Origin: Acidobacteriota bacterium
GTDB lineage: Bacteria; Acidobacteriota; Terriglobia; 20CM-2-55-15
NCBI GenBank assembly: GCA_022821145.1
Contig: JAJEEE010000010.1
Coordinates: forward strand, 1-64,000
DNA: 64,000 nucleotides
Direction of reading: 5' to 3'
In this document: positions 8,119-17,149 of the stretch, piece after piece
Layout of the letters: each line of letters opens with the position of its first letter
Numbering within the stretch: the stretch's first letter is position 1
The notes under the pieces: generated by a model
Database searches by the model: none
Seen by the model: the letters and a program-made list of their open reading frames with translations, nothing else
What the model was told of the DNA's origin: nothing
Made by a program: the position numbers and the translations under genes

Positions 8119-9198
8119 ATGGAAACCATCAAGGACATCATCAACACCCTGACGGCGCCCGAGATCCTGATCACGCTGGCGGCGATCCTCTTGTTCGTCT
8201 CGGCCCGGTACCGGCACCTGTTCTACACGAACAAGGTGGCGCTGATCCTGTTTCCGGCGATGTTCGTGTTCATGGCGATCAGCATGTTCGACGAGGACTT
8301 CTACCTGATCGTCACCAAGCCGGACAACGTGCCGATCGTCGGCATGCTGTTCCTGATCCCGTTCTTCACGTGGCTCTCGATGCGCGAGGCCGTCCGCAAC
8401 GACAAGCGCACGGAAGAGGGGGCGCCGCTGATCGAAAAGGAAGAAACGGCCGACAAGGTGCTGACCTGGCCCGACCTGGTCTACACCGAGCTGATCGCCA
8501 TCGTGCTGCTGACGGTCCTGCTGGTCGGCTGGTCCATCCTGATCCCGGCGCCCCTGGAAGAGTCCGCCAACCCGGCGGCCACGCCGAACCCCTCGAAGGC
8601 GCCCTGGTACTTCCTCGGCCTGCAGGAAATGCTGGTCTACTTCGATCCGTGGCTGGCGGGCGTGGTGTTTCCGGGCCTGATCATCGTGGGGCTGATGGCG
8701 ATTCCATACATCGACACCAACCCGAAGGGGAACGGCTATTACACGTTCAAGGAACGCAGTTGGGAGATCATGACCTTCCTGTTCGGGTTCCTGATCCTGT
8801 GGGTGCTGCTGGTCATCCTGGGAACGTTCCTGCGCGGGCCCAACTGGAACTTCTTCGGCCCGTACGAGTACTGGGACACGCACAAGCTGGAAGCGCTGGT
8901 CAACGTGGACCTGTCCGACTATTTCTGGGTGCGGCTGCTCGGCATGGGACGGCCCGACAACATCCTCGTCCGGGAGAGCGTCGGGTTCCTGGTCGTGCTC
9001 GGCTATTTCCTGGTTCCCCCGATGCTGCTGGCCAAAACCATATTCAAGCGGTTCTACGAGAACCTCGGCCCGGCCCGCTATCACATCATGGTCTTCCTGC
9101 TGCTGTGCATGGCGTCGCTGCCGATCAAGATGGTTCTGCGCTGGCTGTTCAACCTGAAGTACATCATCGGGATACCGGAGTACTTCTTCAACATTTAG
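8119..9198 (+). CDS. petD: Cytochrome b C-terminal half (subunit IV-like)
   Basis: Membrane protein of 359 residues supplying the second half of the split cytochrome b and part of the quinol-oxidation site. The quinol-site motif appears as APWYFLGLQE (about residue 168), where mitochondrial proteins have PEWY. At 359 residues it is much longer than plant subunit IV (about 160). It has an extra N-terminal membrane region (about 10-60) and two or three extra C-terminal helices (around 290-355). It starts 15 bp after petB on the same strand and is surely co-transcribed. Confidence 0.9.
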   Translation: METIKDIINTLTAPEILITLAAILLFVSARYRHLFYTNKVALILFPAMFVFMAISMFDEDFYLIVTKPDNVPIVGMLFLIPFFTWLSMREAVRNDKRTEEGAPLIEKEETADKVLTWPDLVYTELIAIVLLTVLLVGWSILIPAPLEESANPAATPNPSKAPWYFLGLQEMLVYFDPWLAGVVFPGLIIVGLMAIPYIDTNPKGNGYYTFKERSWEIMTFLFGFLILWVLLVILGTFLRGPNWNFFGPYEYWDTHKLEALVNVDLSDYFWVRLLGMGRPDNILVRESVGFLVVLGYFLVPPMLLAKTIFKRFYENLGPARYHIMVFLLLCMASLPIKMVLRWLFNLKYIIGIPEYFFNI

Positions 9199-9229
9199 CG
9201 CCGATGCCTATTCGTAACTGGAGAGAGCC

Positions 9230-12130
9230 TTGAGTAGCGAAACACCGAACGGCGGAACGCCGAAACCCGCCATTCCGCCGCCCGCGAAGAAGGATCCCGC
9301 GCTCAACATCAGTCAGCGGGGCGACCGGCTGTACACCGACAACGGCCTGCACAAGTGGTTCGCCATCTCGAGCCTGCTATTGTTCGTCTTCACGGTCTGG
9401 ATGATCGTCGACGACTACAACCGGGAGTGGCGCCGCTACCAGCGGGGGTTCACGCGGCTGAGCGTGCTGCAGACCGAGCTGGACAGGCAGGCCGCGGCCG
9501 GCGCCATCGACGTGGCGGCCGTAAACGCACTGAGCGCCGAGATCGAGGCGGCTCGAGTGCGGATCGCGGAGAACGCCGCGACCCTTTCGGAAGTCGAATC
9601 GCGCCTCGAAGCGCTCAACGACGAGTTCTACTCCACGAACCAAGCCTACCTGTTCGCCCGGGCGGAATACGACGTCGAACGGTACGACTACGAGGAGGCC
9701 GTGGCCAACGACCCGGAGAACGCCGAACCGCTCCGCGTCATCGCTGAGAACCGGCTAGCGGATATCAATCAGAACCTGGAGGACGTGGAAAGGCTCCAGA
9801 TCGCGATCGAGGAAACGACGACCGAATTGGACAGTTACATCGGCGAGCGCGATCGCTTGTCGAGCGAGCGTGACGGCCTTGTGGCGGAAGCGACGCAACT
9901 CGAGGCGGCGATCGTCACGCTCGACCCGGGCCTGATCCGCACTTCCATCCGCAACGCGCCGATTCTGGACTTCATGAACCCGTCGGAGACGGTGAACCAG
10001 ATCCAGCTTCAGAACCTCCACTATGACGCCCCTTTCCTCCAGGTGCCTCGCGTCGATCGTTGCACCACGTGCCACCTGGGCATCAACGATGCGGCGAAGG
10101 ACGAATGGCAGCAGCCGTTCACCGCGCACCCGCGGCTGGACGTCTTCGTCGGCGCCGATTCCCCGCACCCGATGGACGGCTTCGGCTGCACGACCTGCCA
10201 CGCGGGCCTGGACCGGGCCGTCGAATTCTCGCGCGCCGGACACGTGCCGGATAACGCGGAGCAGCAGGCCGCGTGGGAGGACCAGTACGGCTGGTACCTG
10301 GATCATTTTCTCGAAACGCCCATGCTGCCGATGGACCGGATCGAGGCCAGTTGCCTGAAGTGCCACACCGGCGCCGGCGACGTTCCCGAGGCGCCCGCGC
10401 TGAACATGGGCCGCGACCTGATCCGGACCTACGGCTGCTTCGGCTGCCACAACATGCCCGGATACGAAGAGGTGCGGCGGGTAGGGCCCGACCTGACGAC
10501 CATCGGCGGCAAGCTCGACCCGGAATGGGTGAAGAAGTGGCTGGCCGACCCGCGTGCGTTCAAGTCGGAAGCGCGGATGCCCAAGTTCTGGTTCAACTCC
10601 AACAACGGCGGACCGGAGTTCGAGGCGCGAAACAACGCGGAGATCACGGCGATCACCGAGTACCTCTTCTCGCGATCGCAGGACGACCCGCTGCCGGCGG
10701 CGGCGCCCGCCGGCGGAGACGTGGGCCGTGGACAGGCGCTGGTGGAATCCGTCGGTTGCCTGGGCTGCCACGCCGTCGGGCCGATTCCCGACGATCCCGC
10801 CCGGACTCAGCACCGCCGCCGGTTCGGCTACAACCTTGCGAGCCAGGGCAGCAAGACCTCCGCCGACTGGTTGTACAACTGGGTCCGCGACCCGCGCGCC
10901 GTCTGGCACGACACCAACATGCCCGACATGAGGCTGACCGACGCCGAGGCGGCCGACGTAGCCGCGTACCTGGTGTCGCTGACCAACCCGGAGTGGGAGG
11001 CGGAGGCGTTCCCGGAACTGGACGAAGCGGCCCTGGACGAGGTCACGCTCGAGTTTCTGAGAACCGGCTCGACCGGTATCCAGGCCCAGGAAGCGCTGGC
11101 CGAGATGACGCTCGAAGAGAAGATCATGACGACCGGCGAGGGACTCGTCGCCCGCTACGGGTGCTTCGGCTGCCACGTGATCGAGGGCTTCGAGACCGCG
11201 CAACCCATCGGGACGGAGCTGACGCAGCCGGGAAGCAAGCTGCTCAACCAGTTCGATTTCGGATTCCTGGACATCGAGCACACGCGGACCGAATGGTACG
11301 CGGCCAAGATGGCGGATCCCCGGATCTTCGACGTCGACCGTGTCAAGCGTCCCGAGGAACTCCTGCGCATGCCGGATTTCGGGTTCGACGAGGAGCAGGT
11401 CGGCGCGATCGTGATGATCCTGACCGGGCTGGTCAAGGACCAGGTCACCCCGGACATGCGCAACGACCTGACCGCGGATATCGAGGCCGGCCGGGGACTT
11501 GTCGCGCAACGCAACTGCCGCGGCTGCCACGAAATCGAAGGCGCCGGCGGGGACATCCGGTCCACGATCGCGGATCAGGGACTCTGGCCGCCGTTGCTGA
11601 ACACGCAGGGCGCCAAGACGCAGCCCATGTGGCTGCATTCGTTCCTTCAGGAACCCGGAGAGGAAACCTTGCGCCCGTGGTTGTCGGCGCGCATGCCGAC
11701 GTTCTACCTGGACCAGGCGGAGGCGACCGTGCTCGGGAAGTACTTCTCGGCGATCGACAACGCGCCCTATCCGTTCATCGACACGGCGATCGCGACAACC
11801 GACGAGAGCCTGACAGCCGGACGGGAGCTCTTCGAGCTGGCGCAGTGCAATCTGTGCCATCCGGCGGGAGACCAGATGCCCGACCGCGACGCCGCGGATC
11901 TGGCGCCGGACCTGGGCCTGGCCGCAGAGCGGCTCCGGCCGGAATGGGTCGAGGACTGGATACTGGATCCGCAGGCCATAGCGCCGGGAACGCGGATGCC
12001 CGCGTTCTACATCGACGGCGTGTCGCAGTTGCCCGGCATACTGGACGGCGATACGCCCGGGCAGCTCGAGGCCTTTCGCGACCACCTGTTCCTGACGATC
12101 GGGAACGGGGAACGGGCCGAGGACAACTGA
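9230..12130 (+). CDS. Membrane-anchored octaheme cytochrome c with coiled coil
   Basis: Protein of 966 residues starting at TTG 9230 behind a GGAGAG site. One membrane helix lies at about 43-60. A long charged coiled-coil-like stretch follows (about 65-230, rich in EARVRIAE-type heptads). Eight CxxCH heme sites follow, with first Cys at 278, 320, 375, 403, 510, 645, 763 and 873. Several have a distal Met in MPK/MPD/MPAF contexts, as in mono-heme cytochrome c folds, so the C-terminal two thirds look like tandem cytochrome c domains. It takes the place of cytochrome c1 or f in this bc operon and would carry electrons from the Rieske centre to a terminal acceptor. The role of the coiled coil is unknown. 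Confidence 0.93.
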   Translation: MSSETPNGGTPKPAIPPPAKKDPALNISQRGDRLYTDNGLHKWFAISSLLLFVFTVWMIVDDYNREWRRYQRGFTRLSVLQTELDRQAAAGAIDVAAVNALSAEIEAARVRIAENAATLSEVESRLEALNDEFYSTNQAYLFARAEYDVERYDYEEAVANDPENAEPLRVIAENRLADINQNLEDVERLQIAIEETTTELDSYIGERDRLSSERDGLVAEATQLEAAIVTLDPGLIRTSIRNAPILDFMNPSETVNQIQLQNLHYDAPFLQVPRVDRCTTCHLGINDAAKDEWQQPFTAHPRLDVFVGADSPHPMDGFGCTTCHAGLDRAVEFSRAGHVPDNAEQQAAWEDQYGWYLDHFLETPMLPMDRIEASCLKCHTGAGDVPEAPALNMGRDLIRTYGCFGCHNMPGYEEVRRVGPDLTTIGGKLDPEWVKKWLADPRAFKSEARMPKFWFNSNNGGPEFEARNNAEITAITEYLFSRSQDDPLPAAAPAGGDVGRGQALVESVGCLGCHAVGPIPDDPARTQHRRRFGYNLASQGSKTSADWLYNWVRDPRAVWHDTNMPDMRLTDAEAADVAAYLVSLTNPEWEAEAFPELDEAALDEVTLEFLRTGSTGIQAQEALAEMTLEEKIMTTGEGLVARYGCFGCHVIEGFETAQPIGTELTQPGSKLLNQFDFGFLDIEHTRTEWYAAKMADPRIFDVDRVKRPEELLRMPDFGFDEEQVGAIVMILTGLVKDQVTPDMRNDLTADIEAGRGLVAQRNCRGCHEIEGAGGDIRSTIADQGLWPPLLNTQGAKTQPMWLHSFLQEPGEETLRPWLSARMPTFYLDQAEATVLGKYFSAIDNAPYPFIDTAIATTDESLTAGRELFELAQCNLCHPAGDQMPDRDAADLAPDLGLAAERLRPEWVEDWILDPQAIAPGTRMPAFYIDGVSQLPGILDGDTPGQLEAFRDHLFLTIGNGERAEDN

Positions 12131-12193
12131 AGCCGGGAAAGCGGTCCGGAATGGAAACCAGTCAACCGCAGCTCTGATCAGGAGATCGACACG

Positions 12194-12985
12194 ATGAACA
12201 GCCAGAGAGCCCTTGGTCTCGCCCTTGCCCTGACGCTGGCCGCCGCGGGATGCGGCGGAGGGGGCGACGAATTCTCGCTTCCGGAGGGCGCCGGCTCGGG
12301 AGGCGCCGCGCCGACCGGCCCAGCCTACGACCCGGCCACGGCCACCGCCAGCATCGCCGGCAGCATTCTGTTCGAGGGCGATGCGCCCGAGATGCCGCCC
12401 ATCCAGATGTCGGCCGATCCCTACTGCCTGGACGCCGGCGCCGGCACGCGGGAAGAGGCAGTCATGGTCACCGATGACGCGAAGCTGCGGAACACGATGG
12501 TCTTCATCCGCTCGGGACATGACACCGGCCTGTTCTACGCCCCGCCCGCGGAACCCGTCGTGCTCGATCAGGAGGGTTGCCGTTATATCCCCCACGTCTT
12601 CACGATGATGATGAATCAGGACATCACCTTCCGGAACAGCGACAACACGCTGCACAACATCCATGCGTTCCCGATGGTGAACATGCAGATCAACGTCGGC
12701 CAGGCGATTCAAGGGATGGAAACCACCGATTCGTTCACGATCGCCGAAGGCCCGTTCGCGATCCGCTGCGACGTGCACCGGTGGATGAACTCGTTCACGG
12801 CCGTGTTCGATCACCCGTTCCACACCACGTCGGGCGACACGGGCGATTATGCGATCAACGTGCCACCGGGCGCCTATGAAGTCGTGGCGTGGCATGAGCG
12901 GTACGGCGAGATGACCGGCAGCGTGACCGTAGCGGCCGGGGAGACCGCCGAGATGAGCTTCACGTACTCGGAACCGGCGGAGTAG
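12194..12985 (+). CDS. Cupredoxin-like lipoprotein
   Basis: Lipoprotein of 263 residues with lipobox AAGC (Cys20) and a Gly-rich linker. A type 1 copper ligand set is visible: His154 in NTLHN, then Cys192, His195 and Met198 in RCDVHRWM (Cys-x2-His-x2-Met, the spacing of amicyanin). Residues about 205-260 (GDYAINVPPGAYEVVAWH) form a carboxypeptidase-regulatory-like beta-sandwich. It lies between the octaheme cytochrome and ctaA, so it could pass electrons from the bc complex to an oxidase. Many databases call such proteins methylamine-utilisation-like, a label the sequence does not support by itself. Confidence 0.82.
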   Translation: MNSQRALGLALALTLAAAGCGGGGDEFSLPEGAGSGGAAPTGPAYDPATATASIAGSILFEGDAPEMPPIQMSADPYCLDAGAGTREEAVMVTDDAKLRNTMVFIRSGHDTGLFYAPPAEPVVLDQEGCRYIPHVFTMMMNQDITFRNSDNTLHNIHAFPMVNMQINVGQAIQGMETTDSFTIAEGPFAIRCDVHRWMNSFTAVFDHPFHTTSGDTGDYAINVPPGAYEVVAWHERYGEMTGSVTVAAGETAEMSFTYSEPAE

Positions 12986-12993
12986 CGGCGACC

Positions 12994-13941
12994 TTGGGCC
13001 CGGCGGCGCCAGCAGGGGACAACGTCGGGCTTCACCGGTTCGCCGTATTCACGGCGCTGGCCACCACGTTCCTGATCTTCGCGGGCGGTCTGGTCACGAG
13101 CACGGGCTCGGGCCTGGCCGTTCCCGACTGGCCGCTTTCCTACGGGATGTTCTTTCCGCCCATGGTCGGCGGCGTCTTCTATGAACACGGCCACCGCATG
13201 GTGGCGGCTTTCGTGGGACTCCTCACGTGCGTACTTGCGGTCTGGGCCGCGCTCCGGGAGGACCGGCGCTGGGTCCGTTGGCTCTCCATCGGCGCGTTGC
13301 TGGCCGTCATCTTCCAGGCGATACTGGGCGGGATCACGGTCCGCTACCTGCTGCCGACGCCGGTCTCGGTCAGCCACGCGATGCTGGCCCAGACCTTCTA
13401 CTGCGCCGTCGTCGCGTTGGCGTTGTTCACGTCGCCGGACTGGAAGCGGGGCCTCCCCGTCGCCGGCGACCGGGCGGGCGCGCCGAGCCTGCCCTTCCTG
13501 TGCGCCATGACGACCGGCGCCGTGTACCTGCAACTGCTCCTGGGCGCCCTGATGCGTCATACCGGGTCCGGGCTGGCGATTCCGGACTTTCCGCTGGCCT
13601 TCGGCCGTCTCGTGCCGGCCTTCGAGACGCCCAACGTCGCCATTCATTTCGCCCATCGCGTGGGGGCGCTTCTCGTAACCGGCATGATCGTCTGGACGTC
13701 GGTTCGCATCCTGTCCGGTTACCGCCGCCACGCGCGCCTGGTTCGTCCCGCGATCCTGATCGCAGGGCTCCTGACGGTCCAGTTGACGCTCGGGGCCTTC
13801 ACGGTCTGGAGCGAGAAAGCCGTCATGATCACCACGTTCCACGTCGCCAACGGGGCCGTGATCCTCGCCGCCTCGGTCTTCCTGACGATCCGGTCCTTCG
13901 CGATGCTGCCCCCCGGCGGCGCCCGCCGGGGGACCGCCTGA
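12994..13941 (+). CDS. ctaA: Heme A synthase
   Basis: Multispanning membrane protein of 315 residues (COX15/CtaA family) that oxidises the C8 methyl of heme O to make heme A for aa3-type oxidases. Conserved parts are STGSGLAVPDWPL and HGHRMVAA in the first half, VSHAML, then MRHTGSGLAIPDFPL and FAHRVGAL in the second half. The two halves are the internal repeat typical of the family, each with two heme-ligand His. The start is TTG at 12994, 8 bp after the cupredoxin gene stop. ctaB follows after 6 bp. Confidence 0.93.
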   Translation: MGPAAPAGDNVGLHRFAVFTALATTFLIFAGGLVTSTGSGLAVPDWPLSYGMFFPPMVGGVFYEHGHRMVAAFVGLLTCVLAVWAALREDRRWVRWLSIGALLAVIFQAILGGITVRYLLPTPVSVSHAMLAQTFYCAVVALALFTSPDWKRGLPVAGDRAGAPSLPFLCAMTTGAVYLQLLLGALMRHTGSGLAIPDFPLAFGRLVPAFETPNVAIHFAHRVGALLVTGMIVWTSVRILSGYRRHARLVRPAILIAGLLTVQLTLGAFTVWSEKAVMITTFHVANGAVILAASVFLTIRSFAMLPPGGARRGTA

Positions 13942-13947
13942 CCCGCC

Positions 13948-14844
13948 GTGAACGCGCGAACGCACCCGGCGGCCGTGCCCGCACGGTCCGGACGGATCGG
14001 CCGTTACCTGGAACTCACCAAACCGCGTGTGACGTCTCTGGTCCTCGCCACGACGCTCGTCGGTTTCTACATGGCTTCGGACTCCGGCCTTCGGGACTGG
14101 GCGCTCCTGCACGCGATGCTCGGCACGGCCCTGGTCGCGGGCGGCGCCAGCGCGCTGAACCAGTACCTGGAACGGCACCACGACGCGCGGATGGCGCGGA
14201 CACGCGGCCGTCCCCTGGCCCGCGAACGGCTCACCGAAAGCGAAGCGCTGGCATTCGCCCTGGCGATCTCGATCGGCGGGACGCTGTACCTGGCGTTGAC
14301 GACCAACGTCGTGACGGGGTTGCTGGCCGCCGCAACGCTGTCGCTGTACGTGTTCCTGTATACGCCGCTGAAGAAGCGGACGGCGCTGGCGACCCTCGTG
14401 GGCGCCGTGCCTGGAGCCGCGCCGCCTGTCCTGGGATGGACCGCGGCCGGCGCCGCGCTGGACGGAATGGCGCTGGCGCTGTTCATGATCGTGTTCCTTT
14501 GGCAGTTGCCGCACTTTCTGGCCATCGCGTGGATCTACGACGCCGACTACCTGAAGGGAGGCTTTCGCCCCCTGACCATCACACACAGCGGCGAGGCGGG
14601 CGCGTCCCGCCAGATCATCCTGTATTGCGCGACGCTGGTTCCGATCAGCCTCCTGCCCACGACGCTGGCCGTCACCGGGCGCGCCTACATGTTCGGCGCC
14701 CTGGTCTGCGGGTTGACGTACCTGGGTTATGGCGCCGCGGTCGCCCTGTTCCGCACGTCCGCGGCCGCGAAGCGCCTGCTTCGCGTTTCGGTGATCTATC
14801 TGCCGGTGCTGTTCGCGCTGATGGTCGCGGACAAGGCCTTCTGA
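13948..14844 (+). CDS. ctaB: Protoheme IX farnesyltransferase (heme O synthase)
   Basis: UbiA-family prenyltransferase of 298 residues that adds farnesyl to heme B, giving heme O, the substrate of CtaA. It has the opening LTKPRVTSLVL, the first Asp-rich region NQYLERHHDARMARTRGRPL (about 72-91) and the second around DADYLKGGFRPLT. About eight or nine membrane helices. GTG start at 13948. Its stop overlaps the ABC ATPase start (TGATG), so translation is coupled. Confidence 0.94.
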   Translation: MNARTHPAAVPARSGRIGRYLELTKPRVTSLVLATTLVGFYMASDSGLRDWALLHAMLGTALVAGGASALNQYLERHHDARMARTRGRPLARERLTESEALAFALAISIGGTLYLALTTNVVTGLLAAATLSLYVFLYTPLKKRTALATLVGAVPGAAPPVLGWTAAGAALDGMALALFMIVFLWQLPHFLAIAWIYDADYLKGGFRPLTITHSGEAGASRQIILYCATLVPISLLPTTLAVTGRAYMFGALVCGLTYLGYGAAVALFRTSAAAKRLLRVSVIYLPVLFALMVADKAF

Positions 14845-15767
14845 TGCCCGCCGTCGAAGTATCCCGCGTCCGGCATGCCTACGGCGGGCGCACGGCGCTC
14901 GACGACGTGTCCTTCCAGGTCGAGCCCGGGGAGATCTTCGCGCTGCTCGGACCGAACGGGGGCGGGAAGACGACGCTGTTCCGCATCCTCTCCACCCTGA
15001 TGCCCCCCGACGCGGGATCGGTCCGGGTATTCGACGCCGACGTGCGGACCGAAGCCGCCCAAGTGCGGCGCAGCATCGGCGTGGTGTTCCAGAATCCCAG
15101 CCTGGACGGCAAGCTGACGGCCCGGGAGAACCTGTTGCATCAGGGACGCCTGTACGGCATGCGCGGGGCGGCTCTCCGGAGTCGAATCGACGAGATGATG
15201 GCGCAGATGGCCATCGCCGGGCGCGCCGCCGATCGCGTCGAGACGCTTTCGGGCGGTCTCCAGCGCCGGGTCGAATTGGCCAAGGGACTGCTGCACGGCC
15301 CGCGCCTGTTGATCCTCGACGAACCCTCGGCGGGTCTCGATCCGGGGGCGCGCCTCGATCTCCGCCGGTATCTGACCCGGCTGCGAGACGAGCGCCGGGT
15401 GACGGTCCTCTGGACGACGCACCTGATCGACGAAGCCGAGGACGCCGACCGGGTGTTGATCCTCGACCGGGGCCGCGTGGTCGCGATGGGCAGCCCGAAC
15501 GCGCTCCGGGAAGAGATCGGAGGCGACGTCATCGCCCTGGCCACCGCGGACGCGCCCGGTCTGGGCGGACAGATCCGCGAGCGGTTCGGAATCGAGCCCA
15601 TGATTCTCGACGGTTCGGTCCGCATCGAAAAGGAAGACGGCCATCGCTTCGTCGCCGCGCTGATCGAAGCGTTTCCGGGACGGATCGACTCGGTCACGCT
15701 GGCCAAGCCCACGCTCGAAGACGTGTTCATCGACCGGACGGGCCACCGGCTCTGGGAGGACCGATGA
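14844..15767 (+). CDS. ABC transporter ATP-binding protein
   Basis: ATPase of 307 residues of the ABC-2 (DrrA/CcmA/NodI-like) type. Walker A GPNGGGKTT near residue 40, signature LSGGLQRRVELAKG near 135, Walker B LLILDEPSAGLD, and an H-loop TTHL. The start ATG at 14844 overlaps the ctaB stop; the open frame upstream of it is a shadow of ctaA/ctaB. It overlaps the permease gene by 4 bp (ATGA). Because it lies between ctaB and SCO it may serve oxidase biogenesis, for example copper or heme handling as in other cta clusters. That is inference. Confidence 0.92.
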   Translation: MPAVEVSRVRHAYGGRTALDDVSFQVEPGEIFALLGPNGGGKTTLFRILSTLMPPDAGSVRVFDADVRTEAAQVRRSIGVVFQNPSLDGKLTARENLLHQGRLYGMRGAALRSRIDEMMAQMAIAGRAADRVETLSGGLQRRVELAKGLLHGPRLLILDEPSAGLDPGARLDLRRYLTRLRDERRVTVLWTTHLIDEAEDADRVLILDRGRVVAMGSPNALREEIGGDVIALATADAPGLGGQIRERFGIEPMILDGSVRIEKEDGHRFVAALIEAFPGRIDSVTLAKPTLEDVFIDRTGHRLWEDR

Positions 15768-16540
15768 GCCTCGTCCTGGGCTCGGCGACGCTCTGGCAGC
15801 GGGAGCTGGTGCGTTTCTTCAGGCAACCCAGCCGCATCGCCGGCGCGCTCGGGACGCCGCTGGTCTTCTGGCTGCTCCTGGGTTCCGGTATCGGCCGTTC
15901 GTTCAGCCTCCCCACGTCCGGCGGCGACATGTATTACATGGAGTACTTCTTTCCGGGCGTCGTGGTCATGATCGTGCTGTTCACGTCGATCTTTTCGACC
16001 ATATCGATCATCGAGGACCGGCGAGAGGGCTTCCTGCAGGCCGTGCTGGTGGCCCCGACGCCCCGGGCCGCGATCGTGCTGGGAAAGATGGCCGGTTCCA
16101 CCTCGCTGGCGCTGATCCACGGCATGGCGTTGCTGATCCTGGCGCCGTGGGTCGCCGGCGCCTCTCCGGCGTCGATCCCGCGGATCGCCGCCGTCGTCGC
16201 CGTGATCGCGTTCGGCCTGACCGGGCTCGGTTACCAGATCGCGTGGCGCATGGAGTCGACCCAGGGATTCCACGCCATCATGAACCTGTTTCTGATCCCG
16301 ATGTGGATGCTGTCCGGAGCGGTTTTTCCGCCCGGCGGCGCCCCGGACTGGCTACAATGGGTCATTCAACTCAACCCGCTGACCTACGGCGTGTCGGCGC
16401 TGCGCTGGAGCATCTACGGTACGCCCGACTATCTGGCGACGGGAGGCGCGAGCCCGGGCTTGGCGCTCATCGTGATCTCGGTCTTCGCCGGCGCGATGTT
16501 CATCGCCGGCCTGGCCGTCACTCGCAGCCGGTCGACGTGA
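15764..16540 (+). CDS. ABC-2 type transporter permease
   Basis: Membrane protein of 258 residues with about six helices and the ABC-2 permease layout: cytoplasmic N-terminus RELVRFFRQPSR, a long extracytoplasmic loop after helix 1 and the conserved stretch IIEDRREGFLQAVLVAPTPR near 84-104. FLIPMWMLSGAVFPP is the typical penultimate helix region. It pairs with the preceding ATPase through a 4-bp overlap. The substrate is unknown. Confidence 0.9.
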   Translation: MSLVLGSATLWQRELVRFFRQPSRIAGALGTPLVFWLLLGSGIGRSFSLPTSGGDMYYMEYFFPGVVVMIVLFTSIFSTISIIEDRREGFLQAVLVAPTPRAAIVLGKMAGSTSLALIHGMALLILAPWVAGASPASIPRIAAVVAVIAFGLTGLGYQIAWRMESTQGFHAIMNLFLIPMWMLSGAVFPPGGAPDWLQWVIQLNPLTYGVSALRWSIYGTPDYLATGGASPGLALIVISVFAGAMFIAGLAVTRSRST

Positions 16541-16553
16541 ACGGGGAATCGTC

Positions 16554-17147
16554 ATGAGGCGCCCCAACTGGACCTCGCTGGCGGCCGTTGCCATCATGGC
16601 GTCGAGCCTGACGTTCGCCGTCATCCTGAACCGTGCGACCGAGGACCCCGCGCCCGGCTTCGGCAGCGTTCCCGACTTCGAGCTGGTCGAACGCGGCGGG
16701 CGCACCGTCACGCGAGCCGACTTCGACGGCCGCGTCTGGGTGGCGGACTTCATCTTCACGCGCTGCGCCGGGACCTGCCCGATGATGACGTATCAGATGG
16801 GGCAGTTGAACGACGCCCTCCCCGGCGAGGTGGGCCTGGTTTCGTTCACCGTCGATCCCGCGCACGATACCCCGGAAACGCTCACGCGATACGCCGTTCA
16901 GCACGACGTGGAAGGGGACCGCTGGCTGTTCCTGACCGGCGCCCGCGACGCCCTGTACCGCCTCGCCCGCGAGGGTTTCCACCTGGCCGTCGACGACACC
17001 GTCGGCACGGCGTGGGAACCGATCACCCACAGCAGCCGCTTCGCCTTGATCGACACGGACGGCGTGATCCGGAACTACTACGACGGGACGTCGCTGGAAA
17101 CCGTCGACCGGATCGTCGCCGACGTCGACGCGCTGCTCGCCGAGTAG
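16554..17147 (+). CDS. SCO1/SenC copper chaperone
   Basis: Membrane-anchored thioredoxin-fold protein of 197 residues that delivers copper to the CuA centre of cytochrome oxidase. The copper motif is Cys71-x3-Cys75 (RCAGTCPMM) with the partner His159 in ITHSSRF. One N-terminal helix at about 8-26 keeps the domain on the periplasmic face. It starts 14 bp after the permease and ends 3 bp before the DUF420 gene. Its presence implies a CuA-containing oxidase encoded elsewhere. Confidence 0.93.
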   Translation: MRRPNWTSLAAVAIMASSLTFAVILNRATEDPAPGFGSVPDFELVERGGRTVTRADFDGRVWVADFIFTRCAGTCPMMTYQMGQLNDALPGEVGLVSFTVDPAHDTPETLTRYAVQHDVEGDRWLFLTGARDALYRLAREGFHLAVDDTVGTAWEPITHSSRFALIDTDGVIRNYYDGTSLETVDRIVADVDALLAE

Positions 17148-17149
17148 TC

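Noticed and set aside
9755-12895. Very long open frame on the minus strand (over 1000 codons)
   Set aside because: It is antisense to the octaheme cytochrome, whose eight heme motifs are unambiguous. The protein would be Arg/His/Gln-rich without domains, as expected for a shadow in GC-rich DNA.
13227-14843. Upstream extension in frame with the ABC ATPase
   Set aside because: It overlaps ctaA and ctaB in another frame. The ATPase start fits ATG 14844 with the TGATG overlap.
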